Assembly (NCBI GenBank): GCA_963753845.1
Contig: CAVWEI010000020.1
Location: 49,420-113,419 of the forward strand
DNA: 64,000 nucleotides
Source of the DNA: Thiosocius sp963753845
GTDB lineage: Bacteria; Pseudomonadota; Gammaproteobacteria; Chromatiales; Chromatiaceae
Direction: 5' to 3'
Part shown: one piece after another, positions 16,815-25,959 of the stretch
Numbering within the stretch: the stretch's first letter is position 1
Layout: each line of letters opens with the position of its first letter
Notes under the pieces: generated by a model
Seen by the model: only the letters and a program-made list of their open reading frames with translations
Told to the model about the DNA's origin: nothing
The model's database searches: none
Translations under genes and position numbers: made by a program

Positions 16815-17549
16815 ATGTCGAAGCAATGGTTCATCTCCGACCTGCACCTGGCGATCGAACGCCCGGGCACCCTTGCCCTGTTCGAGCAGTTTCTCGCCAC
16901 ATACCCGCAGGCCGGCGACCGCCTGTTCATCCTTGGCGACCTGTTCGATGTCTGGATCGGCGACGACGATGATGCGGAGCTGGCCGTGCGCGTGCGTACC
17001 GTACTGCGCGCACTGTCCGACCGCGGGGTGGCGCTCTTCATCCAGCGCGGCAACCGTGACCTGATCATGGGCCGGCGCCTGATGCGCGATTGCGGCGCCC
17101 TTATGCTGCCCGACTGCTTCGTGACCACGGTCGCGGGAAAACCGACCCTGCTGATGCACGGCGACCTGCTTTGCACAGACGACGTCGACTACCAGAAGAC
17201 GCGGCGGCGTTTTCGCAACCCGGTCTTCCAATGGATCATGCTGCGCAAATCACTGACGGCAAGGCGGCGCATCGTTGCCGAATACCGCAGGCGCAGCAGC
17301 GAACTGACGGCACTCAAACCGACTGACATCATGGATGTCAATCAGGACGCGGTTGTTCGCTACCTGAAGAAATATCGCGTGCGGCAACTCATTCATGGCC
17401 ATACGCATCGCCCCGCGACGCATCGGCACCGGCTGACCGACGATGACGTCGCGACACGCATCGTCCTGCCCGAGTGGCATGACGATCATGCGGTGGCATG
17501 GGTCGACGACGGGGTCAGTCTCGAACAACTGCCCGTGGATGGCCAATGA
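16815..17549 (+). CDS. lpxH: UDP-2,3-diacylglucosamine diphosphatase LpxH
   Basis: A 244-residue metallophosphoesterase that releases UMP from UDP-2,3-diacylglucosamine to give lipid X in lipid A synthesis. All metal motifs are visible: SDLHL, GDLFDVWIGDD, RGNRD, MHGDLLCTDD and HGHTHRP. It is a peripheral inner-membrane enzyme and indicates a Gram-negative outer membrane. The start at ATG 16815 is just past the inverted-repeat element. It converges with the DUF455 gene. Confidence 0.94.
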   Translation: MSKQWFISDLHLAIERPGTLALFEQFLATYPQAGDRLFILGDLFDVWIGDDDDAELAVRVRTVLRALSDRGVALFIQRGNRDLIMGRRLMRDCGALMLPDCFVTTVAGKPTLLMHGDLLCTDDVDYQKTRRRFRNPVFQWIMLRKSLTARRRIVAEYRRRSSELTALKPTDIMDVNQDAVVRYLKKYRVRQLIHGHTHRPATHRHRLTDDDVATRIVLPEWHDDHAVAWVDDGVSLEQLPVDGQ

Positions 17550-17559
17550 AGCCACCGCG

Positions 17560-18369
17560 TCAGTGCTTTCTGCACAGGGCCTCGAGGCGCATCAGCTCGG
17601 ATTCGGTAAACCCGGCCTCTCTGCGCGCCTCTTTGTGCAGTGGGCAGCGTATACCCCCGGCGAAATGCTGATCGAGGAGTGAAAAGTAGGTCGATTCCGG
17701 CTCCAGGCCACGCTCGGCGCACAGGTAACGGAACCAGCGGCTGCCGGCCTCCACATGCCCCACCTCGTCGCGCAGGATGACCTGCAGAATCGCAACCGTC
17801 TGCTTGTCCCCGATGGAGGCAAACCGCTCCATCATCCCCGGGGTCACGTCGAGACCGCGCGCCTCCATCACGCGCGGCACCAGGGCCATGCGCAGAAGAG
17901 GATCGCCGGCCGTCTCGACCGCCAGTTCCCACAGGCCGTTGTGGGCGGGGAAATCGCCGTAGCGGTAGCCAAGTTGCACAAGACGCGCCTGCAGCAGGGA
18001 AAAGTGTTGCGCCTCCTCCGCTGCGACACGGGCCCAGTCGGAATAATAGGCATCCGGCAGATCGCGAAACCGATACACGGCGTCACAGGCGAGATTGATC
18101 GCATTGAACTCGATGTGGGCCACCGCATGCACCAGTGCGGCCTGGCCTTCGGGCGTGCCGATACGGCGATGTGCCAGTTTTCCCGGTGCCACCAGCGGTG
18201 GCCGCGACGGCCTGCCTGCATCCAGCAAACCGGCCTCGGGAAGGCCACCCGTGCGTACCAGCCGGCCAGCATTGCAATCGTCCCAAAGCCCTGTTGCCAG
18301 CTCTAGCTTTTGTTCCACCTCGGTGCAACGCAGGCAGCGTTCGGCGGCGAGATACAGGTTTGAAGACAT
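17560..18369 (-). CDS. DUF455 family ferritin-like protein
   Basis: A 269-residue protein of the DUF455 family, thought to adopt a ferritin-like four-helix bundle. Di-metal ligand candidates are visible in AHIEFNAINLACDAVYRF, AAEEAQHFSLL and LRDEVGHVEAGSRWF, the ExxH-type spacing of di-iron proteins. Related proteins include tRNA hydroxylase MiaE-like enzymes, but the substrate is unknown. It converges with lpxH with a 10-bp gap. Confidence 0.85.
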   Translation of the reverse strand: MSSNLYLAAERCLRCTEVEQKLELATGLWDDCNAGRLVRTGGLPEAGLLDAGRPSRPPLVAPGKLAHRRIGTPEGQAALVHAVAHIEFNAINLACDAVYRFRDLPDAYYSDWARVAAEEAQHFSLLQARLVQLGYRYGDFPAHNGLWELAVETAGDPLLRMALVPRVMEARGLDVTPGMMERFASIGDKQTVAILQVILRDEVGHVEAGSRWFRYLCAERGLEPESTYFSLLDQHFAGGIRCPLHKEARREAGFTESELMRLEALCRKH

Positions 18370-18524
18370 GCGCGGATTCTAGCAGCCACCGGCGGACCCT
18401 TCGCTGCCATCCGCCCCCACTGCATCATCAGTAACACCTTATGTTAGAATCCGGCGGATTTTGGACGGCACGAAGTCGAAAACGCCCCGCGCCGCACCCT
18501 GTCGCCCCCTGAGAGGTCACTGGT

Positions 18525-19457
18525 TTGGAAAGCATCAACCTGCGGCGTCACTACAGCCGTAACACCTTGTTTCGATTGATCCTGATCGCCCTGATTGCCG
18601 GCGGACTGGTGGTATGGAAGTTCGAGCTGATCAACACGGTCTACTTCAAGGACCAGCTCACCCAGATGGGGTTGGTCATCAACGGCGCCATCATCGTGCT
18701 TTTCCTCTTAGGCCTGTTGCGCACCATCGGCATCCTGTTCAGCTACATGCGCGAAGAAACCGCGCTCGCTCATTTCGTGCGCAACCTCGACAAGCGCCAG
18801 GACGCAGACCCCGTAAAGGGCGTCAACGCAAGCAGCTTGATCGCACGCCGCTACCAATCGATGCGCCGCCTGCATGAGGCGCGCACGCCGATCAACCAGA
18901 ACGCGCTGGCCGCGACCCTGGTGGCAAGCGAGAGCACCCGCAACGGCCTGCCGCGATTCATTCACAACATCCTTATCCTGACCGGCGTCTTCGGCACCAT
19001 CGTGTCGCTGTCGATGGCCCTGGTCGGCGCCTCCGACGTGCTCGAGAACGCCATCAGCGCGACAGGTATGGGAATGGTCATCCACGGCATGTCGACGGCC
19101 CTGTCGACGACCATCACCGCAATCGTCTGCTACGTGTTTTTCGGTTATTTCTACCAGCGCATGACGGACGCGCAGACCAACCTTATCAGCGGGATCGAGC
19201 AGGTCACCACCACCTACCTGATGCCCAGGTTCCAGGTCCAGACCGATAATGTCCTGTACGAGTTCACGGGCCTGATCCGGTCCCTGCAGGGACTGGTCGA
19301 CCAGATGCATAAGTCCCAGCTGGGCTTCGAGGCCACCCAGGACCAGCTCGCAGACACCCTCGAACTTTATCGCAACAAGGTGGAAGACCTGGACGAGCGC
19401 CTCGTCACCATCGTTCGCCAGCTGCGTGCCGGCTTCCGCCTGCGAGACGACGAATGA
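18525..19457 (+). CDS. MotA/TolQ/ExbB-like membrane channel subunit
   Basis: A 310-residue inner-membrane protein with four predicted helices (about 14-33, 47-71, 143-168, 180-210), the topology of MotA-type proton-channel subunits. The last helix region (ATGMGMVIHGMSTALSTTI) is rich in Gly, Ser and Thr, as in ExbB/TolQ pores. The C-terminal 90 residues look coiled-coil. The start is TTG 18525 with a GAGAGG ribosome-binding site. It overlaps the next gene, a MotB-like protein, by four bases. It does not sit with flagellar stator genes. Confidence 0.65.
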   Translation: MESINLRRHYSRNTLFRLILIALIAGGLVVWKFELINTVYFKDQLTQMGLVINGAIIVLFLLGLLRTIGILFSYMREETALAHFVRNLDKRQDADPVKGVNASSLIARRYQSMRRLHEARTPINQNALAATLVASESTRNGLPRFIHNILILTGVFGTIVSLSMALVGASDVLENAISATGMGMVIHGMSTALSTTITAIVCYVFFGYFYQRMTDAQTNLISGIEQVTTTYLMPRFQVQTDNVLYEFTGLIRSLQGLVDQMHKSQLGFEATQDQLADTLELYRNKVEDLDERLVTIVRQLRAGFRLRDDE

Positions 19458-20479
19458 GCCAGGGAGGTTTCACAGACCTGCGCCTGAACGGCGGCGGTGG
19501 CGAGGTCCAGGAGGGTTTCTGGCCCTCCTTCACCGATATCATGACCGTGGTGGTCATGATCTTCCTGATCTCGATGGTCGTGTTGCTGGTGCGCAACATG
19601 GAGCTGGTGAACCAGTTGCGGGCCACCATGGAGGCCGAGCGTATCGCCGCCGAACTGGCGCGCGCCACCGGCGAGGAGAAAGACAGCCTGTCCAGCGCCC
19701 TGCATCGCGCCGAGGAACGCCAGCAGCAGATGCAGCTCGAAATCATGCGCCTGCAGGACCGCGGACTGCGCAACGAGACCCAGATTGCCGAACAGCTGCG
19801 TGCCATCTCCGGTCTGACCAACGAACGCGACGACCTGGCACAGCAGGCGGCGCAGCTGTCCCTGTTGCGCCAGCGTCTCGAGGCAGACGTCGAAAAACGC
19901 AAGTCGCAGCTGAATGCAGCACTGCAGGATATCGACAACAAACAGCTGCAGCTGAGTGCCGCGCAACGCAGCATCACTACGCTGGAATCGGGTCTACAGC
20001 AGCTGCGCACGCGCTTTGCCGAAAGCCAGGACCAGGCGGATCGCCTGCAACGCACCGTCGCCGAGCAACGCCAGAGCCTCGAAGAGGCGCGCCAGCTCGA
20101 ACAGGACTATGAGCGCCGATACCTGGTGCTTGCCGAGGACTTTGACAGCCTTAAGGTCAAGTACGACAAACTGGTACGTCCTGCGCGCAGTTCAGCCGGG
20201 CGTCACCTGATCGAAGTCCGATACTGGAAAGAGGACGGCAATTACCAGGTGTCATGGCGCGAAGGCGGCGAAGGCACCTATCAGCCGATCAAGCGCCCGC
20301 AGCTCGACAAGGTGCTGCAACGCCTGGCGGAACAGAAGGAAAACGGTCTCTACGTGAAGATCATCATCCCCGAAGACAGCGGCCTGTCGTATAACGAGGC
20401 GTGGGAATTCACCAGCCACCTGCACGGCAACTACGACTACTACTTCAAGGACGAGACGGAACGCAAGAAGGGACCTTGA
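19454..20479 (+). CDS. MotB-like single-pass protein with long coiled coil, no OmpA domain
   Basis: A 341-residue protein. After a short Gly-rich N-terminus, residues 22-48 (FWPSFTDIMTVVVMIFLISM...) form a helix with Asp28 placed like the proton-carrying Asp32 of MotB. Residues about 55-240 are a long Gln/Glu/Arg-rich coiled coil. A compact C-terminal domain (about 245-341) follows that I do not recognise and that is not OmpA-like. Coupled to the MotA-like gene, it probably forms an ion-driven complex of unknown output. Confidence 0.62.
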   Translation: MSQGGFTDLRLNGGGGEVQEGFWPSFTDIMTVVVMIFLISMVVLLVRNMELVNQLRATMEAERIAAELARATGEEKDSLSSALHRAEERQQQMQLEIMRLQDRGLRNETQIAEQLRAISGLTNERDDLAQQAAQLSLLRQRLEADVEKRKSQLNAALQDIDNKQLQLSAAQRSITTLESGLQQLRTRFAESQDQADRLQRTVAEQRQSLEEARQLEQDYERRYLVLAEDFDSLKVKYDKLVRPARSSAGRHLIEVRYWKEDGNYQVSWREGGEGTYQPIKRPQLDKVLQRLAEQKENGLYVKIIIPEDSGLSYNEAWEFTSHLHGNYDYYFKDETERKKGP

Positions 20480-20486
20480 ACCCTTA

Positions 20487-21491
20487 GTGGCCAGAGAGGC
20501 GAACTTGGACCTGATCCCGGTCAACCTGATCACCGGCTTTCTCGGGGTCGGCAAGACCACCACGGTCCGCCACCTGCTCGCAAACCACCCGGCCGACGAG
20601 AAATGGGCCGTGCTGGTCAACGAGTTCGGCGAGGTCGGAGTCGACGGGCATCTGCTGGCCGAACAGGGCGTGGTGGTTCAGGAAGTGGCAGGCGGCTGCC
20701 TTTGCTGTGTCGCTGCACCCGCCTTCACCACCGGCCTCAACCGCGTCATTCGCCAGCACCGCCCCGACCGCATATTGATCGAACCCAGCGGGCTCGGACA
20801 CCCGGCGCAGGTGCTCGACACCCTGTCGGGGCCGCTCTATGCCGGCACCCTGGAGGTGCGCGCCACGCTGTGCCTGATGGACGCCCGCCATCTGTCCTCG
20901 CCGCGCCATCGCGAGCATCCCAACTTCCAGGACCAGATCCATCTCGCCGACGTGCTGGTCGCCAACAAGACGGATCTATACACCGCGGACGATATCGCCG
21001 CCTTCGAGGACTTCGTCGACCGACTCGACCCGGCCAAGCAAAAGATCGGCCGCGTCGAACACGGCTCGGTCGATCCGGCTTGGCTGGACCTGGGTCGCAG
21101 CCAGGGTCGCCATGCCGCCTTCCCGGAGGCCCATGCCTTCCTGATCGGCAGCGGCACACCGGAGACCACGGAGCCGGCAGGGATTGACCGGGATTGGCTG
21201 CTGATCGAGGGTGGCGGCGACGGCTACCACAGTGCGGGCTGGATGATACGGCAGCCGCGGCCGTGGTCCACAGCGGCACTCGCGGCACTCATCGACGCCC
21301 TGCCGGCGGAACGCAAGAAGGGCCTGTTCCTCACCGGGGAGGGCTGGATGGCGGTCAATCAATCCGACTGGTCAGCGGTCAGCGCACCGAAGGACGCGCG
21401 TGCACGCCTGGAACTGATCGACCCGCAACGGCTGGACACGGCCAGGATCGAACGCCAACTCAGGGGACTGTGCGCTCTGGAACCGATCTGA
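20487..21491 (+). CDS. CobW/COG0523 family GTP-binding metallochaperone
   Basis: A 334-residue G3E-family GTPase. Walker A is GFLGVGKT (17-24). The metal-binding motif GCLCC lies near residue 70 (GGCLCCVAAPAF). The switch region LIEPSGLGHP and the NKTD guanine specificity motif are also present. These proteins insert or deliver metals such as zinc or cobalt. The CobW C-terminal domain (about 230-330) is present. The start used is GTG 20487; a TTG eight codons in, with a nearby AGAGAGG, is an alternative. Metal identity cannot be read. Confidence 0.88.
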   Translation: MAREANLDLIPVNLITGFLGVGKTTTVRHLLANHPADEKWAVLVNEFGEVGVDGHLLAEQGVVVQEVAGGCLCCVAAPAFTTGLNRVIRQHRPDRILIEPSGLGHPAQVLDTLSGPLYAGTLEVRATLCLMDARHLSSPRHREHPNFQDQIHLADVLVANKTDLYTADDIAAFEDFVDRLDPAKQKIGRVEHGSVDPAWLDLGRSQGRHAAFPEAHAFLIGSGTPETTEPAGIDRDWLLIEGGGDGYHSAGWMIRQPRPWSTAALAALIDALPAERKKGLFLTGEGWMAVNQSDWSAVSAPKDARARLELIDPQRLDTARIERQLRGLCALEPI

Positions 21492-21524
21492 CCAGGACAC
21501 TCAGTTCTGTCGGAAACCGGGGAA

Positions 21525-21557
21525 GAAAAAAGGCCGCTGCGTTACCGCAGCGGCCTT
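21525..21557 (-). terminator. Rho-independent terminator after rplS
   Basis: A perfect 12-bp stem, AAGGCCGCTGCG with loop TTAC and CGCAGCGGCCTT (21530-21557). On the minus strand it is followed by a run of T residues (A residues at 21525-21530 on the plus strand). It ends the rpsP-rimM-trmD-rplS operon and may also stop transcription from the converging CobW gene. Confidence 0.9.
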
Positions 21558-21589
21558 CGATTCACCCTTGAAAGGCGACTGTCCGGATC

Positions 21590-21946
21590 TCAGGACGTCG
21601 ACTTGATCTTTTCCTTGATACGGGCGGCCTTGCCGGTCAGCCCACGCAGGTAGTAAAGCTTGGCACGGCGCACATCACCGCGACGCTTGACCTGGACCTC
21701 CGCAACGCTCGGGCTGTAGGACTGGAACACACGCTCCACACCCTCGCCGTGCGATATCTTGCGCACCGTGAACGAAGAATTGAGGCCGCGGTTGCGCTTG
21801 GCGATGCAGATGCCCTCGAACGCCTGCAGACGCTCACGCTGACCTTCGACCACTTTGACCTGCACCACGACGGTGTCGCCAGGACCGAAATCCGGCAGGG
21901 TTTTGCCCATCTGTTCTGCTTCGAGTTCCTGGATGATATTGCTCAT
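21590..21946 (-). CDS. rplS: 50S ribosomal protein L19
   Basis: A 118-residue ribosomal protein located at the 30S-50S interface. The start at ATG 21946 gives MSNIIQELEAEQM, the usual N-terminus; the longer open frame upstream is not expected. Characteristic segments are FGPGDTVVVQVKV, RERLQAFEGICIA and GVERVFQSYSP. It is the last gene of the rpsP operon and is followed by a strong terminator. Confidence 0.97.
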   Translation of the reverse strand: MSNIIQELEAEQMGKTLPDFGPGDTVVVQVKVVEGQRERLQAFEGICIAKRNRGLNSSFTVRKISHGEGVERVFQSYSPSVAEVQVKRRGDVRRAKLYYLRGLTGKAARIKEKIKSTS

Positions 21947-21965
21947 CGCCGCTGCTCCTATACCT

Positions 21966-22703
21966 TCAAGTGCCCGCCTGGGCACGGATAAATTCGTCAA
22001 GTAAAGACTGTTCCTCGCTGTTCAGCCGGCGCCTCTCCAGGAGGTCCGGCCTGCGCAGCCACGTCCGCCCAAGGGCCTGCTGCAGCCGCCAGCGACGTAT
22101 CAACTCGTGGTTACCGGATTTAAGTACCTCCGGCACCAGACGCCCCCCGATCTCCTCCGGGCGCGTGTAATGCGGACAATCCAGCAGACCGTCCGCGAAA
22201 GAATCCTGTTCGGCGGAATCCGCGTGCCCCAGTACATCGGGCAACAGGCGGGTCACCGCGTCCATCAGCACCATCGCCGGCAGCTCGCCGCCCGACAGCA
22301 CGTAGTCACCGATCGACCACTCTTCGTCGACATAGGCATCGATCAATCGTTCGTCGATGCCTTCGTAGCGCCCCGCCAGCAACACCAGGCCCGGCCCGGC
22401 CGCCATCTCCTGCACCGCTGCCTGATCCAGTACGCGGCCCTGGGGGCTCAGGTACACGACCTTGCTGTCCGGTGCCGCCACCCTCGCGGCATCGATGGCC
22501 TGGCACAAGGGCCCGACCATCATGACCATCCCCGGGCCACCGCCGTAGGGCCGGTCGTCCACCGTCCGGTGGTCATCGTCCGCATAATCCCGCGGATTCC
22601 ACAGCTCGACCTCGACCAGACCGCGTTCGATCGCGCGCCCGGTGACACCAAGGCGCAGCGCGTCGAACATCTCCGGGAACAGGCTGATCACGTCGAAGCG
22701 CAT
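21966..22703 (-). CDS. trmD: tRNA (guanine-37-N1)-methyltransferase TrmD
   Basis: A 245-residue SPOUT methyltransferase that methylates G37 next to the anticodon and prevents frameshifting. It begins MRFDVISLFPEMFDALRLGV and contains YGGGPGMVMM, the AGRYEGIDERL knot segment and EWSIGDYVLSGGELPA, all diagnostic. It lies between rimM and rplS in the conserved order. Confidence 0.97.
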   Translation of the reverse strand: MRFDVISLFPEMFDALRLGVTGRAIERGLVEVELWNPRDYADDDHRTVDDRPYGGGPGMVMMVGPLCQAIDAARVAAPDSKVVYLSPQGRVLDQAAVQEMAAGPGLVLLAGRYEGIDERLIDAYVDEEWSIGDYVLSGGELPAMVLMDAVTRLLPDVLGHADSAEQDSFADGLLDCPHYTRPEEIGGRLVPEVLKSGNHELIRRWRLQQALGRTWLRRPDLLERRRLNSEEQSLLDEFIRAQAGT

Positions 22704-22712
22704 GCCTGCACC

Positions 22713-23261
22713 CTAAAACTCGGGATCCCAGTCGACCAGCATCGTACCGGCATCGAGATCCACCTCACGAACCACCTGATCCCAGATGTAGGGAATCAGT
22801 CGCTCCCTTTCTCCCTGCACCACGATGACGTCGTTGGAACCGGTCTCGAACAAATGTCCGATGCGACCCAGATCGACCCCGTCCAGCGTCCTTACTTCCA
22901 GTCCCACCAGGTCGGCCCAGTAGTACTCACCGGGCCGTGTCGCCGGGAGTGCCGAGCGCGGAACCTCGATCAGCGCCCCGACCAGATCCTCCGCGGCATT
23001 GCGATCGCTGCAGGCCGCCAGTTTCGCCACCACGGACTTGCCCTGGCGGCGCCCGGCCATGACCTTCCGCAACTCGCGCCGTCCCTGCCGGACCAGATGC
23101 CACGGCGAGTAGTTCAGGATATTTTCACGCGGGCTGGTGTCCGAATGCACACGTACCCAACCCTGGATCCCGTGGGCCCCGGAAATGCGACCGAGGGTGA
23201 CGAAGCGCTGCTCGTCACCCTCGGCTGGTATCCCTGGATCCACACTGACGTCATCGCTCAC
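22713..23261 (-). CDS. rimM: Ribosome maturation factor RimM
   Basis: A 182-residue 16S rRNA processing factor that helps assemble the 30S head. Typical segments are VTLGRISGAHGIQGWVRV at the N-terminus and the PRC-barrel part EYYWADLVGLEV plus ERERLIPYIWDQVV. It is in the standard position between rpsP and trmD. Confidence 0.95.
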   Translation of the reverse strand: MSDDVSVDPGIPAEGDEQRFVTLGRISGAHGIQGWVRVHSDTSPRENILNYSPWHLVRQGRRELRKVMAGRRQGKSVVAKLAACSDRNAAEDLVGALIEVPRSALPATRPGEYYWADLVGLEVRTLDGVDLGRIGHLFETGSNDVIVVQGERERLIPYIWDQVVREVDLDAGTMLVDWDPEF

Positions 23262-23306
23262 GGGACGGCTCCCAGGCGCGTCAGCCCGAACAGATCGTCC
23301 GGCGGG

Positions 23307-23561
23307 TCAGACCTGTACGGTGCTGCGGTAGCTGTCGACCAGCTTGCGCGCGCGGTCGCTGAGCTGAGCGCCGACGGACACCCAGTGATCGACGCGACCC
23401 AGATCGATGCGCAGGCCCTCTTCACCCTCCACTGCGATCGGGTTGAAGAAACCCAGACGCTCGATATAACGGCCCCCGCGCGCACGGCGCGAATCAGCAG
23501 CAACGAGGTGGTAGAAAGGACGCCGCTTAGCACCCGTTCTTGAAAGACGAATCGATACCAT
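23307..23561 (-). CDS. rpsP: 30S ribosomal protein S16
   Basis: An 84-residue small-subunit protein, first gene of the operon. It begins MVSIRLSRTGAKRRPFYHLV and has ERLGFFNPIA, both diagnostic of S16. A sigma-70-type promoter lies about 65 bp upstream. Confidence 0.96.
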   Translation of the reverse strand: MVSIRLSRTGAKRRPFYHLVAADSRRARGGRYIERLGFFNPIAVEGEEGLRIDLGRVDHWVSVGAQLSDRARKLVDSYRSTVQV

Positions 23562-23623
23562 TTTCTGTCAGCCTTAATTCAACTTCAGTTGGCCCGGAAC
23601 CGGCGGCCCGAGATAAACGGCGC

Positions 23624-23651
23624 ATTTTACTCAAAAATTGCCCTTTGTGAA
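23624..23651 (-). promoter_or_regulatory. Sigma-70-type promoter for rpsP operon
   Basis: On the minus strand TTCACA and TAAAAT are separated by 16 bp. Both boxes are close to consensus and lie in the AT-rich part of the gap upstream of rpsP. Confidence 0.6.
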
Positions 23652-23727
23652 GCAATAATCGGGGCCGGGTAGCAGAAATCGTGGCCCCGGGTGGTCACGA
23701 AGGAGCAATGCTGCCTTGAGGCGACGC

Positions 23728-24462
23728 TCAGTCGGCGTTGTCGGGCTGGTAGCTGAGGTGAATCTCGATACGACGGTTGCGCCGGTGTGAGGCCGAACTG
23801 TCTCCAGGGTCGCGCAACTGATTGTCGGCCAGGCCTACCGCGGACAATCGCTCTTCGGGCAGGCCCTGCGACGCCAGGTAGCGAAGCATGCTGACGGAGC
23901 GGGCCGCAGACAGCTCCCAGTTGCTTTCGAAACGGCGGTTGGAACGCAGCGGACGGCTGTCGCTGTGGCCCTCGATGCGCAACCGCCAGGGATACTCGGC
24001 CGGCAGCTGTGCAACAAGGTCCCGCAGCGCCGACGCCATCGGGGCCAGACGGTCCTGACCCTCGGCGCCCAGTTCCCCCTTGCCGAAGACGAAGACCGGA
24101 TCACTGGCAATGATCAGGCGGTCGGGCAGGACCTCGTAAAGTGTGGAAACGGGCAACTGCCGGCGCAGGGCGCGGAAAAACTCGCGTCGCTGCCGCTCGT
24201 ATTCACCAGGGTCGCGCGCACGCTGGGCGCGCAGCTCGGCCTGCAGGCGCTCGATTTGAAGAGTCTGTTCGGCGTTGCGCTGCTCGGCCCGCTGCAGCGC
24301 CTCGTTCAGATCCCGCAGGCTGTCCTGGATCGACTCCGCATGCCGGCGCATGGTCTCGAGCTGGGCGTTGCCCTGCTCTATCAGGATCTCGCAGGGGTCA
24401 GCGGCAGCGGCAATACCAACCGGCACGAGGCAGCCCAGCAGGCACAACAGCCGCAGGTTCAT
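23728..24462 (-). CDS. Exported protein with coiled coil and OmpA-like peptidoglycan-binding domain
   Basis: A 244-residue protein with a signal peptide (MNLRLLCLLGCLVPVGIAAA). A coiled coil follows at about 35-95 (LRDLNEALQRAEQRNAEQTL). The C-terminal OmpA/MotB domain (about 115-240) contains RIEGHSDSRP, NWELSAARSVSMLRYL and NRRIEIHL, the residues that bind diaminopimelate in peptidoglycan. It follows ffh by 14 bp and is probably co-transcribed with it. The coiled coil plus OmpA layout resembles the periplasmic part of stator proteins. Its partner is unknown. Confidence 0.82.
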   Translation of the reverse strand: MNLRLLCLLGCLVPVGIAAAADPCEILIEQGNAQLETMRRHAESIQDSLRDLNEALQRAEQRNAEQTLQIERLQAELRAQRARDPGEYERQRREFFRALRRQLPVSTLYEVLPDRLIIASDPVFVFGKGELGAEGQDRLAPMASALRDLVAQLPAEYPWRLRIEGHSDSRPLRSNRRFESNWELSAARSVSMLRYLASQGLPEERLSAVGLADNQLRDPGDSSASHRRNRRIEIHLSYQPDNAD

Positions 24463-24476
24463 CCGGAAGCCGATGG

Positions 24477-25868
24477 TCAGAATGGGAAACCGCCTCCGGG
24501 CGGCATGCCACCACCGGGGAAACCACCCGGTATCTTGCCTTTCATACCGCGCATCATCTTGGCCATGCCGCCTCCCTTCATCTTCTTCATCATCTTCTGC
24601 ATCTGCGTGAACTGCTTCATGAGCTTGTTCACGTCCTGGACCTGGGTACCGGATCCGGCCGCGATGCGCTTCTTGCGCGCACCCTTGATGATCGCGGGAA
24701 AGGTGCGCTCTTTCGGCGTCATGGAGTTGACGATTGCGATCAGCTTCTTTATCTCCCTGTCACCGACCTGGGCCTTGACCGCATCGGGTACCTGCCCCAT
24801 ACCGGGCAGCTTGTCGAGCATCCCAGCCATGCCGCCCATATTGGCCATTTGCTCCATCTGGTCCTTGAAGTCGGACAGGGTGAAGCCTTCGCCCTTGTGA
24901 ATCTTCCTGGCCAGCTTGGCGGCCTGCTCCTGGTCGACCTTGCTCGTCACCTCCTCGACCAGCGACAGCACGTCGCCCATGCCGAGGATGCGCGAGGCGA
25001 CCCGGTCCGGATGGAAGGCCTCCAGGGCCGTGGTCTTTTCCCCGACCCCGAGGAACTTGATCGGTTTGCCGGTTATCTGCCGGATCGACAACGCGGCTCC
25101 ACCGCGCGCATCACCATCGGTCTTGGTCAGGATCACGCCGGTCAGCGGCAGGGCATCGTTGAACGCCTTGGCCGTATTGGCCGCATCCTGACCGGTCATG
25201 GCATCCACCACGAACAGGGTCTCCACCGGCTTCAGCTCGGCGTGCAGGCCCTGAATCTCGGCCATCATCAGTTCGTCAACATGCAGACGGCCGGCGGTGT
25301 CGACGATCAGCACATCGACGTAGGCCTTGCGCGCGGCCGCGATTGCGGAGCGGGCAATTGCGATTGGCTTCTGATCCGGACTGGACGGAAAAAACTCCGC
25401 CCCGACCTCGGCAGCCAGCGTCTTCAACTGCTCGATGGCGGCCGGCCGATAGACGTCGGCACTCACAACCATGACCTTTTTCTTTTCGCGCTCCTTGAGC
25501 AAACGCGAAAGCTTGGCCACGCTGGTGGTCTTGCCGGAACCCTGCAGGCCGGCCATCAGAATCACCGCGGGCGGCTGGGCGGCGAGATTGAGCTTCTCGT
25601 TCGCCTCGCCCATCACGTGGATCAGTTCGTCATTGACGATCTTTACCAGGACCTGGCCCGGAGTCAGGCTGCGCAGGACATCCTCACCAAGTGCCTTGAC
25701 CCGCACCTGCTCGATGAAGTCCTTGACCACCGGAAGCGCGACATCCGCCTCCAGCAGGGCCATGCGCACCTCGCGCAGGGTGTCCCTGATGTTGTCCTCG
25801 CTGATCCGGCCCTGGCCGCGAACTTTCTGTAAGACACCGCCGAGGCGGTCGGAGAGACTGGCAAACAT
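24477..25868 (-). CDS. ffh: Signal recognition particle protein Ffh
   Basis: A 463-residue GTPase that binds 4.5S RNA and signal sequences and targets proteins to FtsY and SecYEG. The start at ATG 25868 gives MFASLSDRLGGVLQKVRGQG, the usual beginning; the open frame extends 15 codons further but lacks family support. GTPase motifs are GLQGSGKTTS, DTAGRLHVD and TKTDGDARGG. The C-terminal M domain is Met- and Gly-rich (MGGMAGMLDKLPGMGQ). Confidence 0.96.
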   Translation of the reverse strand: MFASLSDRLGGVLQKVRGQGRISEDNIRDTLREVRMALLEADVALPVVKDFIEQVRVKALGEDVLRSLTPGQVLVKIVNDELIHVMGEANEKLNLAAQPPAVILMAGLQGSGKTTSVAKLSRLLKEREKKKVMVVSADVYRPAAIEQLKTLAAEVGAEFFPSSPDQKPIAIARSAIAAARKAYVDVLIVDTAGRLHVDELMMAEIQGLHAELKPVETLFVVDAMTGQDAANTAKAFNDALPLTGVILTKTDGDARGGAALSIRQITGKPIKFLGVGEKTTALEAFHPDRVASRILGMGDVLSLVEEVTSKVDQEQAAKLARKIHKGEGFTLSDFKDQMEQMANMGGMAGMLDKLPGMGQVPDAVKAQVGDREIKKLIAIVNSMTPKERTFPAIIKGARKKRIAAGSGTQVQDVNKLMKQFTQMQKMMKKMKGGGMAKMMRGMKGKIPGGFPGGGMPPGGGFPF

Positions 25869-25959
25869 GATTTCGTTCTGTGGCTGGTCTTGTTGACCCT
25901 TGAATGACGCCATTATACGGGTGCAGGCGCCGGAACGTTATGCCATGATTTGAACCCGA

